Source: Methylomagnum ishizawai
Lineage (GTDB): Bacteria > Pseudomonadota > Gammaproteobacteria > Methylococcales > Methylococcaceae
Direction of reading: 5' to 3'
Assembly: GCF_900155475.1 (NCBI RefSeq)
Contig: NZ_FXAM01000001.1
Span: 1,661,501-1,725,500, forward strand
DNA length: 64,000 nucleotides
Position 1 is the stretch's first letter. The number at the start of each line of letters is the position of its first letter. The position numbers were made by a program, and so were the translations under genes. Shown here piece after piece: positions 9,557-18,462 of this stretch. The notes under the pieces are model-generated. The model was given only the letters and a program-made list of their open reading frames with translations. It was not told where the DNA came from and ran no database searches.

Positions 9557-11480
9557 GGATGCTTGCCGTGAAGCCTGGCCGGAGGGCCGGGCGTCCGCCG
9601 TAGCCGCGCTGGTATCCGTGGGGGTGGCCCTGGTGCCGGGGGACGCCGCTGCCGAATACTGGCGCAATAACTTATATGTGCAAGGTAGCGAAATCTATTC
9701 GAGCAATATCAACCTCTCCAATGCGGCCACCGGGTCGCAAAAAAACCAGGATTCCTTCACCACCCTGCTCAGGCCGGGAATTTCGATCCAGCGCCAGGGG
9801 AAATGGAATCTCAACTTGAATTACAGTATGCAGAACCTGTTTTACCAGGGGAGCGAATCATATTCGAGGATCAGTAATTTTTTGCAACTCAACACCCACG
9901 GCGAGGTGATTAAAAAATCATTGTTCGTAACGGCTTATGGCACGGTTGGTCAATATAATAATAGCTCTCTATTAAACCCGCGCTATCAATTGGATAATAT
10001 ATCCAGGCCGGGCAATTCTAGCGAATATAAGACGTTTAGCGTCAATCCTTATTGGACCCCACACTTTGGCGGATACGTCGATGGCGTGGTAGGGGTGAGA
10101 TACTCCAATGTGTCGGGTATTTCCGGTGGCGGCGTGAATGGTGGCGGGAGTAGCGGTTCCAATTTGGTGGGCGAATATTTGAACTTATATAATGGCAAGG
10201 AGTTCAATATTCTGGGGTGGCGGGCGAATTTTATTAATCAAGATAGTTTCCTGGAGAATTCTAGCTCCAGCAGCAATAACTACGCTTATCGCAACTTGAA
10301 TGGGGAAGTACGTTATCGCTGGAGTGAGCAATTTGAGCCTTTCATCCAGGCCGGCAGTTTTCAGAATAACTTCGGCGGCAACACTTCGAGCGTGAACAGC
10401 GCCCGCAACGGTGGCTATTGGAACGCGGGCTTGATTTGGTCGCCAAGCCGTAAAACGTTTTTGCAGGCGGGGTATGGGCCGAATAATTATTTCATATCCG
10501 CCTTGTGGCAGCCTAGCAAGCGGACCTACTTCAATGTCACGTTCCGTGATAGCAATGTGGGCGGAGGTTATGGGGGCTATGGGGGTAGTAGTTATGGTGG
10601 TGGTTATCAGGGGTATAGTAGTAATAATAATAGCTATGGTAGCAGTGGCAGTGGTCAAACGGGAGGGACAGGATTTTCGGGTGCTGGAATAAGCAGAGGA
10701 AACGGAAGTAATTGCGGTGCCAATGCGAATGGATCATTGGGCATGGGCAGCATGGGTGGCCTAGGCAATCTGAGCGGGATGGGTAGCGGATTGGGCCTCG
10801 GCGGTTATGGTACCGGAGGCTTGGGAGGATTCGGCAGTTTGTCGGGTGTCAGCAATGTCGGGGGGACAAACAATGGATCGGTGGGGCAATTGGGTGGATT
10901 CAATGCCGGTACCACATGGAATGCCTTTTTTTGCCACGCTACCCGCTTGACGAGTTTACTGGCCTCATATAACGAGTATATCACCACCTCCCAGATCGTA
11001 CTGGCGAACCAGCAGGTTTTTGACCAGGGCGGCGGAGCGGGTTCCGCCAATAACCAATTATTCATACCGATCAACCAGCCCACGCTCACCAACGAGGCCA
11101 TTACCCAGAAAAGAGGTCAGGTGGGCGTGGGTATCCATTTTTCCAAAACCAATCTCAATTTTTCCGGCTACCAAGCCAATATCGATTATCAATATTCAGG
11201 TAGCCAGGATTTATTGGGGCTGTCCGCCGCTTGGAGTTGGCGTTTCATGAAAAACACCACGTCGCAATTGATGTTCGCATGGCAATCCACCGATGCCACC
11301 AACTCATCTCAATTGAAAAGCAGTAATGATTTCTCAATGGTATCTTTGGGGATATATCGGACGTTTGCCAAGGGGATGAGTGGAGGTTTGAACTACTGGC
11401 ATTCCGAGCAAACCTCTAGTAATCAAGCCAATAGTTATATCGAGGACAGGGTGATGGCCAATGTGTTCGTAAGGTTTTAA
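9534..11480 (+). CDS. XrtA/PEP-CTERM-associated outer-membrane beta-barrel protein with Gly-rich insert
   Basis: Predicted outer-membrane protein of about 648 residues. It has an N-terminal signal (hydrophobic VAALVSVGVALVPGDAAA), then alternating amphipathic strands, e.g. WRNNLYVQGSEIYSSNINLS, and an aromatic C-terminal end, VMANVFVRF, as in OMPs. Position and strand pattern match the uncharacterised PEP-CTERM-associated family found between the tyrosine kinase and the ATPase in XrtA loci. Residues about 342-460 are a Gly/Ser/Asn/Tyr-rich insert (GGYGGYGGSSYGGGYQGY) that looks foreign to the barrel. The ATG at 9534 overlaps the kinase gene by 23 bp. Two cysteines (NCGANA, FFCHAT) bracket most of the insert. 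Codon use is AT-richer than in the neighbours. Confidence 0.82.
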   Translation: MGNIRKTRDACREAWPEGRASAVAALVSVGVALVPGDAAAEYWRNNLYVQGSEIYSSNINLSNAATGSQKNQDSFTTLLRPGISIQRQGKWNLNLNYSMQNLFYQGSESYSRISNFLQLNTHGEVIKKSLFVTAYGTVGQYNNSSLLNPRYQLDNISRPGNSSEYKTFSVNPYWTPHFGGYVDGVVGVRYSNVSGISGGGVNGGGSSGSNLVGEYLNLYNGKEFNILGWRANFINQDSFLENSSSSSNNYAYRNLNGEVRYRWSEQFEPFIQAGSFQNNFGGNTSSVNSARNGGYWNAGLIWSPSRKTFLQAGYGPNNYFISALWQPSKRTYFNVTFRDSNVGGGYGGYGGSSYGGGYQGYSSNNNSYGSSGSGQTGGTGFSGAGISRGNGSNCGANANGSLGMGSMGGLGNLSGMGSGLGLGGYGTGGLGGFGSLSGVSNVGGTNNGSVGQLGGFNAGTTWNAFFCHATRLTSLLASYNEYITTSQIVLANQQVFDQGGGAGSANNQLFIPINQPTLTNEAITQKRGQVGVGIHFSKTNLNFSGYQANIDYQYSGSQDLLGLSAAWSWRFMKNTTSQLMFAWQSTDATNSSQLKSSNDFSMVSLGIYRTFAKGMSGGLNYWHSEQTSSNQANSYIEDRVMANVFVRF

Positions 11481-11486
11481 GCCGCC

Positions 11487-12536
11487 ATGTATGACGCTTT
11501 CTACAATCTGAAGAAAAAACCCTTCCAACTCAATCCGGACCCCGAGTTTTTCTTTAACAGCGCGGTGCATCGACGTGCTTTGGCTTATTTGCGCTATGGC
11601 TTGGCCCAGGGCGAGGGTTTCGTGGTGGTAACTGGCGCTCCCGGTACCGGTAAGACCATGTTGGTCAAAGAACTGTTCGAAACCTTGAGCAACAAGCGCG
11701 TTGTGGCCGGTTTGATGGTTACTTCCCAAGTCGGGGCGGAAGATACGCTGCGCATCGTCGCGGCGACCTTTGGCTTATCCTATGATGGCGATGCCAAGGC
11801 GATTTTGCTGAAAAACCTCGAAAATTTTTTCAAACTCAAGGCGCGGGAAGGCAAACGGGTATTATTGGTGGTGGACGAGGCGCAAAACCTGCCATTCCAA
11901 TCCATGGAGGAATTGCGGATGCTGCTGAATTTCGAAATGGACGGCAAGCCGATATTCCAGGTTTTCATGCTGGGCCAGGAAGAACTACGCTCTACCTTGA
12001 AAGGCAATAAAATGGAGCAGGTCAGGCAGCGGATTACCGCGATCTACCATTTGCGGCCGCTGGAGGAAGAGGAAGCCAAGGAATATATCTTGCACCGCTT
12101 GACGACTGCGGGTTGGAATCATGATCCCAAAATCAGCGACGGGGCTTTTCGCGAGATTTATCAATATACTTCGGGAACCCCCAGGATCATCAATACCCTC
12201 TGTGATCGATTGATGCTCTATGGGTATCTCGAAGAATTGCATGAATTGGATGAAGTATCTGTCAAAACCGTGGTTGGCGAGATTGAACAAGATGCCGTTC
12301 GTAGCCGGTCCTCGGTGATTTCAGAAACCGATGAAACCACGCCAATGGAACATATCCATGCGGGTGCCGCTAGATATGAAATGCCATCGGGTAATATCGA
12401 GGAGCGTTTGGCCCAACTGGAACGCACGGTGGCCGGGTTACGTAATACCGTGAATAAAGAGCGGGCTTTGCTGAGGAAGGCGATTTTATTGCAATTGGAT
12501 ATGGAACAAGTTTATCAGGATACCCCGATAGAATAG
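11487..12536 (+). CDS. XrtA-associated AAA ATPase (ExeA-like)
   Basis: AAA ATPase of 349 residues beginning MYDAFYNLKKKPFQLNPDP, the signature start of ExeA/GspA-like ATPases in XrtA loci. Walker A is VTGAPGTGKTMLV and Walker B is VLLVVDEAQNLP, followed by LRMLLNFEMDGKPIFQVFMLGQEEL split over a sensor region. The C-terminus carries a short coiled coil (ERLAQLERTVAGLRNTVNKER). Its role in the locus is unproven; ExeA relatives help place outer-membrane secretins in the cell wall. It starts 6 bp after the barrel gene. Confidence 0.9.
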   Translation: MYDAFYNLKKKPFQLNPDPEFFFNSAVHRRALAYLRYGLAQGEGFVVVTGAPGTGKTMLVKELFETLSNKRVVAGLMVTSQVGAEDTLRIVAATFGLSYDGDAKAILLKNLENFFKLKAREGKRVLLVVDEAQNLPFQSMEELRMLLNFEMDGKPIFQVFMLGQEELRSTLKGNKMEQVRQRITAIYHLRPLEEEEAKEYILHRLTTAGWNHDPKISDGAFREIYQYTSGTPRIINTLCDRLMLYGYLEELHELDEVSVKTVVGEIEQDAVRSRSSVISETDETTPMEHIHAGAARYEMPSGNIEERLAQLERTVAGLRNTVNKERALLRKAILLQLDMEQVYQDTPIE

Positions 12537-12591
12537 CCATGCCAATGGGGCGTTTTTATACCATGCCATTTGTTTGTTTCGGGGTGATAGC

Positions 12592-13488
12592 GTGTTAGCG
12601 AAAATATCGGGAACCGCGTCCGATCATCAACCGGTCAATGCCATGACGGTGGATGTGGAGGATTATTTCCAGGTTTCGGCCTTCGAACCTTATATTCCAC
12701 GTCAAGCGTGGGATCGCTTGCCGTGCCGGGTGGAATCGAATACCGATAGGATATTAGCCTTGTTCGCTGGGCGCGGGATAAAAGCCACGTTTTTCACCCT
12801 GGGCTGGGTAGCGCGGCGCTATCCAGGTTTGGTGCGTCGCATCGTCGAGGCCGGCCATGAATTGGCTTGCCATGGACTTGCTCATGTCCGGGTGACCCAA
12901 CAAACCCCTGATGAATTCCGGGAGGATGTCAGGCTTGCCAAGCATATACTGGAAGATATTTCCGGCCAGCCCATCCTGGGTTATCGTGCGGCCAGTTATT
13001 CCATCGGAGCCAAGAATCTATGGGCGTTTCCGATATTGGAAGAACTGGGGTTCCAATATAGCTCCAGTATCTATCCGGTCCGCCATGATTTATATGGGAT
13101 GCCCGAAGCTCCCAGATTTGCATTCCATCCCACCGCTTCCGGCGATGGGTTATTGGAGTTGCCCGTCACTACCGTGAAGTTGGGCGGGAATAATTATCCT
13201 TGTGGCGGGGGCGGCTATTTCAGGCTATTACCCTATCCTCTATCGCGCTGGGCGATGCGGCGGGTGAACCGGATCGACAGGGAATCCTGTATATTTTATT
13301 TTCACCCTTGGGAAATCGATCCCGATCAGCCACGCCAATCGGGAATCGGCCTGAAAACCCGTTTCCGCCATTATCTCAATCTTTCCAAAATGGAAACCCG
13401 CTTGACCGCCCTATTGCGTGATTTCGTCTGGGATACCATGGCGAATGTTTTCCTGTCCAAAACCGAAATCCACTCCGCTGTCCGGTAA
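12592..13488 (+). CDS. XrtA-associated polysaccharide deacetylase
   Basis: NodB-homology deacetylase of about 298 residues that removes N-acetyl groups from polymer or lipid-linked sugar. Visible motifs are MTVDVEDYFQV (catalytic Asp-Asp region), GHELACHGLAH (metal-binding His-x-x-x-His), LGYRAASYSI (Arg motif) and FYFHPWEIDPDQP (C-terminal His motif). The GTG at 12592 follows GGGGTGA by a few bases; an ATG 17 codons later (12643) is an alternative start. It belongs to the DUF3473-containing group typical of XrtA loci. Confidence 0.9.
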   Translation: MLAKISGTASDHQPVNAMTVDVEDYFQVSAFEPYIPRQAWDRLPCRVESNTDRILALFAGRGIKATFFTLGWVARRYPGLVRRIVEAGHELACHGLAHVRVTQQTPDEFREDVRLAKHILEDISGQPILGYRAASYSIGAKNLWAFPILEELGFQYSSSIYPVRHDLYGMPEAPRFAFHPTASGDGLLELPVTTVKLGGNNYPCGGGGYFRLLPYPLSRWAMRRVNRIDRESCIFYFHPWEIDPDQPRQSGIGLKTRFRHYLNLSKMETRLTALLRDFVWDTMANVFLSKTEIHSAVR

Positions 13489-13493
13489 GCCCC

Positions 13494-14516
13494 ATGCAGA
13501 TCAAAGTATTAGATGAGAACCGCGAGGGCGAGTGGGATGCGTTTGTGGAAACTTGCCCGGAGGCGGGTTTTTTCCATAAGGCTGGCTGGAAACGGGTGGT
13601 CGAGCAAGCCCTGGGACATCCCCAGACCTTCCTCTATGCCGAGGCGGCGGGTCGCATCGTCGGGGTTTTGCCCTTGGGGCAGGTCAAGAGCTTATTATTC
13701 GGCAATGCTTTGATTTCCAGCCCATTTTGCGTCTATGGCGGCGTGGCGGCGGAATCCCCAGAAGCGCGGCAGGCTTTGGAGGCGTATGCGGTGCGTATGG
13801 CCCATGAACTCCAGGTCGATTATCTGGAGTTCCGCAACCGGGTCGCCTCGGGTTCCGGGCGTCCCACCAAATCTCTATATGTGACTTTTCGCAAAACCTT
13901 GGACCCCAATCCAGACCAGAATATGAACGCCGTACCCCGGAAACAGCGGGCCATGATCCGTAAGGGGATCGCGGCGGGGTTATCCAGCGTTATCGATACC
14001 GGGGTGGACCGGTTTTACGATGCCTATGCCGAAAGCGTCCGCAACCTGGGGACGCCGGTATTCCCCAAACGTTTATTCATCCTGCTCAAGCAAGTGTTCG
14101 GCGAGGCTTGCGAAATCCTGACCGTGGAATACCAAGGGCGGCCTGTCGCCAGCGTGATGAATTTTTATTTCCGCGACCAGGTGCTGCCTTATTATGGCGG
14201 TGGTATCGAACAGGCCCGCGATTTGAAAGCCAATGATTTCATGTATTGGGAAGTCATGCGCCGGGCGGTGGAAAAAGGCGTGCGGGTGTTCGATTTTGGC
14301 CGTAGCAAGGAGGGCACCGGGTCTTATCGTTTCAAGACTCATTGGGGTTTCGAGCCTGAACCTTTGCCCTACGAATATGAATTGGTGCGGGCCGGGAAAA
14401 TGCCCGATATTAACCCCTTGAATCCGAAATACCGTTTGTTCGTGGCGGCGTGGCGACATTTGCCGGTGCCGATGAGCAAACTGGTCGGGCCTTGGATCGC
14501 CCGTAATCTGGGTTGA
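13494..14516 (+). CDS. XrtA-associated FemAB-like GNAT protein
   Basis: Protein of 340 residues with a double GNAT fold related to FemAB peptidyltransferases. Features include the N-terminal AFVETCPEAGFFHKAGWKRV (interrupted by few polar residues) and the C-terminal block DFGRSKEGTGSYRFKTHWGF, a strong marker of the PEP-CTERM-associated FemAB family. It likely transfers an aminoacyl or acyl group to the polysaccharide or a sorted protein, but substrate is unknown. It starts 5 bp after the deacetylase stop. Confidence 0.9.
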   Translation: MQIKVLDENREGEWDAFVETCPEAGFFHKAGWKRVVEQALGHPQTFLYAEAAGRIVGVLPLGQVKSLLFGNALISSPFCVYGGVAAESPEARQALEAYAVRMAHELQVDYLEFRNRVASGSGRPTKSLYVTFRKTLDPNPDQNMNAVPRKQRAMIRKGIAAGLSSVIDTGVDRFYDAYAESVRNLGTPVFPKRLFILLKQVFGEACEILTVEYQGRPVASVMNFYFRDQVLPYYGGGIEQARDLKANDFMYWEVMRRAVEKGVRVFDFGRSKEGTGSYRFKTHWGFEPEPLPYEYELVRAGKMPDINPLNPKYRLFVAAWRHLPVPMSKLVGPWIARNLG

Positions 14517-14540
14517 GCGCGCGGGGAATGCCTACCAGCC

Positions 14541-15740
14541 ATGAAAGACATTTTGTTTCTCGCCCACCGCATTCCATTTCCGCCCAACAAGGGCGATAAG
14601 ATACGCTCGTTCCATTGGTTGAAGTATTTATCGGAATCCTACCGGGTGCATTTGGGCGCTTTCGTGGACGACCCCGAGGACCTGCGCCATATCCCGGAGG
14701 TGGAGTGCTATTGCGCCGGAACCTGCTTATTGCCTTTGCATCCCAAACTCGCCAAGCTCCGCGGTTTGAAAGGGTTGGTGAGCGGCGCGGCTTTGAGTAT
14801 CCCTTATTATGCGGATCGGCGGATGTCGGCTTGGGTCGATGGCTTGCTCGCCCGCACCCAGGTCGCGGGTATCCTGGTGTTTTCCTCGGCCATGGCCCAG
14901 TATGCCGAACCCCATCCCGCCGTGCCGTGTATCGTCGATTTCGTGGATGTGGATTCCGATAAATGGCGGCAATATGCCGGGAATAAACCTTGGCCGACCG
15001 CCTGGATTTATCGCCGGGAGGCTAAGAAACTCCTGGATTTCGACCGCCGCGTCGCCGCTCATGCGACCCATGCCTTGTTTGTTTCGGAACACGAGGCCGG
15101 TTTGTTCAAAACCCTGGCTCCGGAGGTGGCGGCGCGGGTGCGGGCTTTGGAAAATGGTGTGGATACCGATTATTTCAATCCAGGACAGGATTATCCCAAT
15201 CCCTATCCCGAGGATGTGAAACCCCTGGTATTTACCGGGGCCATGGATTATTGGGCCAATGTGGACGCCGTGGCGTGGTTTGCCGACGCGGTGTGGCCCG
15301 CCCTGCGCCGCGAATGCCCGCAAGCCCGGTTTTATGTGGTGGGTTCCCGGCCTACGGCGGCGGTGGCGGCCTTGGGGCGGCGCGATGGGATCGTGGTGAC
15401 GGGCGCGGTACCCGATGTCCGGCCCTATCTGCATCATGCCCGCTGCGCGGTGGCTCCCCTGCGGATCGCGCGGGGCATACAGAATAAGGTGCTGGAAGCC
15501 CTGGCCCTGGCCAAGCCGGTGCTGGCCTCGTCCCCGGCGATGGAAGGCATCGAATGCGGGTCGGCCCCGTTGGCGGTGCGGGTCGTGGATGGGGCGGAAA
15601 GCTGGCGCTCGGTCGCCCTCGATCTGTTGCGCGACGCTGCCTTGCCCGCCGTGGTGCCGGAGAACCGGAGTTTCGTGCTGGAACGTTATGGCTGGAGCAA
15701 TAGCCTGGCCCGCTTGGGCGGCTGGTTGGAGGCGCTATGA
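14541..15740 (+). CDS. Glycosyltransferase, XrtA/EpsH1 locus (Stp1 type, GT4-like)
   Basis: GT-B glycosyltransferase of 399 residues. It begins MKDILFLAHRIPFPPNKGDKIRS, the usual start of this XrtA-associated family, and has the C-terminal donor-binding region ALAKPVLASSPAMEGIEC with the conserved Glu. It likely adds one sugar during exopolysaccharide repeat-unit assembly on the cytoplasmic face. It overlaps the exosortase gene by 4 bp (ATGA), so the two are translationally coupled. Confidence 0.9.
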   Translation: MKDILFLAHRIPFPPNKGDKIRSFHWLKYLSESYRVHLGAFVDDPEDLRHIPEVECYCAGTCLLPLHPKLAKLRGLKGLVSGAALSIPYYADRRMSAWVDGLLARTQVAGILVFSSAMAQYAEPHPAVPCIVDFVDVDSDKWRQYAGNKPWPTAWIYRREAKKLLDFDRRVAAHATHALFVSEHEAGLFKTLAPEVAARVRALENGVDTDYFNPGQDYPNPYPEDVKPLVFTGAMDYWANVDAVAWFADAVWPALRRECPQARFYVVGSRPTAAVAALGRRDGIVVTGAVPDVRPYLHHARCAVAPLRIARGIQNKVLEALALAKPVLASSPAMEGIECGSAPLAVRVVDGAESWRSVALDLLRDAALPAVVPENRSFVLERYGWSNSLARLGGWLEAL

Positions 15741-17302
15741 AAATACAGGATTCGGCCCTGGGTGGGACCGGGGCGGAAGTGGTTCCCGGCTGGCCCAAGG
15801 CCTTGGGCCTGACCCTCGCGGCGGTCGCGGCCTTGTTGGGTCTCTACCACGATACTTTGGCGTCGATGCTGGCGATTTGGCAGCGCTCCGACACCTACGC
15901 CCATGGTTATTTGATCTTTCCCATCAGCGTGTGGTTGATCTGGCAAAAACGGGCGGTGCTGGCGCGGATCGCCCCCCGGCCCGATTACCGGGCGGCGCCG
16001 GTGCTGGCCCTGGGTGGATTGGCTTGGTGGCTGGCCCATGCCATCGATGTATTGGTGGTGGAGCAATTGGCCTTGGTGGGCATGATTCCGGCCCTGGTGT
16101 GGTGGATGCTGGGCTGGCCGGTGTTGCGGGCGGTGTTGTTCCCCATGGGCTTCCTGGTTTTTGCCGTGCCGATGGGGGAATTCCTCGTCCCGCCGCTGAT
16201 GAATTTCACCGCCGATTTCACGGTGGCGATGCTGCAATTCACCGGCATCCCGGTGTTCCGCGAAGGTACTTTCTTCAGCATCCCCAGCGGAGATTGGTCG
16301 GTGATCGAGGCGTGCAGCGGGCTGCGCTATTTGATCGCCTCGATCACCCTGGGGTTTTTATATGCCTATATGAGCTACGTATCACCGTGGCGGCGGCTGG
16401 CGTTCATGGCCTTGTCGGTGGGCTTGCCGATCATCGCCAATGGTCTCCGGGCCTATATGATCGTGATGATCGGTCATCTGAGCGGCATGACCTTGGCGGT
16501 AGGGGTCGATCATTTGATCTATGGCTGGGTGTTCTTCGGTTTCGTGATGCTACTGATGTTCTGGGTCGGTTCGTTCTGGACTGATATCGACGTGGCCCAG
16601 GCCGCTTCCCCGGTTCCGGCCCCGGCCGGTACCGCGCCCGATGGTTGGGCTTTCGGCAGGGCGTGGGTGCTCGCCTTGCTGGTCGCCGCCGTGGGACCGG
16701 CGCGGGCCGCCTATGTCGGAGCCCTGGAAGCCAGCCGGGACCGGGACCCGGTGGTGATGGCCTTGCCGGAAGGCGGCGGGGCTTGGCAAGCTGTTCCGGC
16801 CTTCACCGAATGGACGCCCCATTATTCGGGCCAGGACGCGGGGGCCGACCGTGCCTATGGCAACGGCGCGGACAAGGTGGCGGTCTATGTGCGCTATTAC
16901 CGCCATCAAAAGCAGGATGCGGAATTGATCAACTCCCGCAATATGCTCATCCCCCAAATCCATGATGTTTGGAAAATGCCGGAGGAGCGGTCGGTCGAAG
17001 TCTCCTTGGCGGGTCAGCCGGTCACGGTATTGCAAGGCTTATTGAAATCCACGGCGGGACAACGCCTCCTGGTGTGGCGCTGGAACCGCATCGGCGGCAG
17101 CCGTACCGCCGGCGATTACCAGGGGAAACTCTTGGAAGCCAAGGACAAACTCCTGGGTGGTTCCGGCGAGGGTGCGGCTTTCATCTTCGCCACCGAATAT
17201 AGCGGCGACCCCAAGACGGCGGAGCCGGTCTTGCGGCGCTTCGCCGAGGCGATGCTGCCCGTCCTGGAACACAGTCTGGATCAAGCGGTGGCCCGGCGAT
17301 GA
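15737..17302 (+). CDS. xrtA: Exosortase A fused to an EpsI domain
   Basis: Multi-pass inner-membrane transpeptidase that cleaves PEP-CTERM sorting signals and hands the proteins to the exopolysaccharide machinery. The exosortase part (residues about 20-285) has eight or so membrane helices. Catalytic candidates are Cys193 in IEACSGLRYL and Arg238 in IANGLRAYMIVMIGH, the His following at 247. After a linker, residues about 290-521 form an EpsI domain, with WTPHYSGQDAGADRAY and KVAVYVRYYRHQKQDAELIN. Fusion of XrtA and EpsI is common in this group. It is coupled by 4-bp overlaps on both sides. Confidence 0.95.
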   Translation: MKIQDSALGGTGAEVVPGWPKALGLTLAAVAALLGLYHDTLASMLAIWQRSDTYAHGYLIFPISVWLIWQKRAVLARIAPRPDYRAAPVLALGGLAWWLAHAIDVLVVEQLALVGMIPALVWWMLGWPVLRAVLFPMGFLVFAVPMGEFLVPPLMNFTADFTVAMLQFTGIPVFREGTFFSIPSGDWSVIEACSGLRYLIASITLGFLYAYMSYVSPWRRLAFMALSVGLPIIANGLRAYMIVMIGHLSGMTLAVGVDHLIYGWVFFGFVMLLMFWVGSFWTDIDVAQAASPVPAPAGTAPDGWAFGRAWVLALLVAAVGPARAAYVGALEASRDRDPVVMALPEGGGAWQAVPAFTEWTPHYSGQDAGADRAYGNGADKVAVYVRYYRHQKQDAELINSRNMLIPQIHDVWKMPEERSVEVSLAGQPVTVLQGLLKSTAGQRLLVWRWNRIGGSRTAGDYQGKLLEAKDKLLGGSGEGAAFIFATEYSGDPKTAEPVLRRFAEAMLPVLEHSLDQAVARR

Positions 17303-18462
17303 ACCCGGCGCCGTTGATCGTCCATATCATCTACCGGCTTGGCGTCGGCGGCCTGGAAAACGGCTTGGTGAACCTCATCAACCACGGCGGACGTTATCGC
17401 CATGCCGTGGTCTGCCTCAAGGACGCCACCGAGTTCCGCCAGCGCCTGCCGCCGGAGGTGCCGGTCTACGAGTTGCACCGCAGGGAAGGCCAGGATTTCG
17501 GCCTGTATGGGCGGGTCTACCGTTTGCTGCGGGAATTGCGGCCTGCCTTGGTCCACACCCGCAATCTGGCGGCGCTGGAATGCCAATTACCGGCTTGGTG
17601 GGCGGGGGTCCGGGCGCGGGTGCATGGCGAGCATGGCTGGGATGTGTTCGACCCCGAGGGCCGCAACCGCAAATACCAATGGCTGCGGCGGGCCTATAAA
17701 CCCCTGGTCCAGCGCTATATTCCGCTGTCCCGGCATTTGGAGGATTATCTGCGGGAGCGCGTCCGGGTACCGGAAGACCGTATCACCCGGATTTGCAATG
17801 GCGTGGATACCGCCGTGTTCCATCCGCCGCGGCAGGGCCGGGCGCTGATCGGGGGATGTCCGTTCGGCGCTGGCGAAGGGCGGGTGTTGCTGGGCACGGT
17901 GGGGCGGATGCATGGCGTCAAGGACCAGCTCAATTTGGTGCGGGCTTTCCTCCTGTTGCTGGAACAGCGCCCGCAATGGCGGGAAAACCTGCGTTTGATC
18001 CTGGTGGGCGACGGCCCTTTGCGGGCGGAAGCCATCGGCTTGCTCCGCGCCGCCGGGGCCGAAGCCCTGGCCTGGTTGCCCGGCGAGCGCGGCGATGTGG
18101 CCGCGATCCTGCGCGGCCTGGATATTTTCGTCCTGCCGTCCCAGGCCGAGGGCATTTCCAATACGATCCTCGAAGCCATGGCGACGGGGTTGCCGGTGGT
18201 CGCCACGGCGGTGGGTGGCAATCCCGAACTGGTCGCCGACGGCCTGACCGGAACCCTGGTCCCCAGGCAAGACCCGGCGGCCTTGGCGGCGGCGCTGGCC
18301 CGTTATCTGGACGACCCGGACACCCGCCGCGCCCAGGGCGAGGCCGGCCTGGCCCGCGTCCAGGAACGCTTCAGCCTGGACGCCATGGTGCGGAACTATG
18401 AGGCGGTCTACGCTCAATTGCTCGCGGCCCATCACCCCGCCCAACCAGAGGGAACGCCTTAA
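17299..18462 (+). CDS. Glycosyltransferase, XrtA/EpsH1 locus (Stp2 type, GT4)
   Basis: Retaining GT-B transferase of 387 residues. Typical GT4 features are the N-terminal GVGGLENGLVNLIN and the C-terminal donor site LPSQAEGISNTILEAMATGLP (split here by the E-x7-E pattern), with GNPELVADG downstream. It starts 4 bp inside the xrtA stop and its stop abuts the next start. It likely extends the lipid-linked repeat unit. Confidence 0.92.
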   Translation: MNPAPLIVHIIYRLGVGGLENGLVNLINHGGRYRHAVVCLKDATEFRQRLPPEVPVYELHRREGQDFGLYGRVYRLLRELRPALVHTRNLAALECQLPAWWAGVRARVHGEHGWDVFDPEGRNRKYQWLRRAYKPLVQRYIPLSRHLEDYLRERVRVPEDRITRICNGVDTAVFHPPRQGRALIGGCPFGAGEGRVLLGTVGRMHGVKDQLNLVRAFLLLLEQRPQWRENLRLILVGDGPLRAEAIGLLRAAGAEALAWLPGERGDVAAILRGLDIFVLPSQAEGISNTILEAMATGLPVVATAVGGNPELVADGLTGTLVPRQDPAALAAALARYLDDPDTRRAQGEAGLARVQERFSLDAMVRNYEAVYAQLLAAHHPAQPEGTP

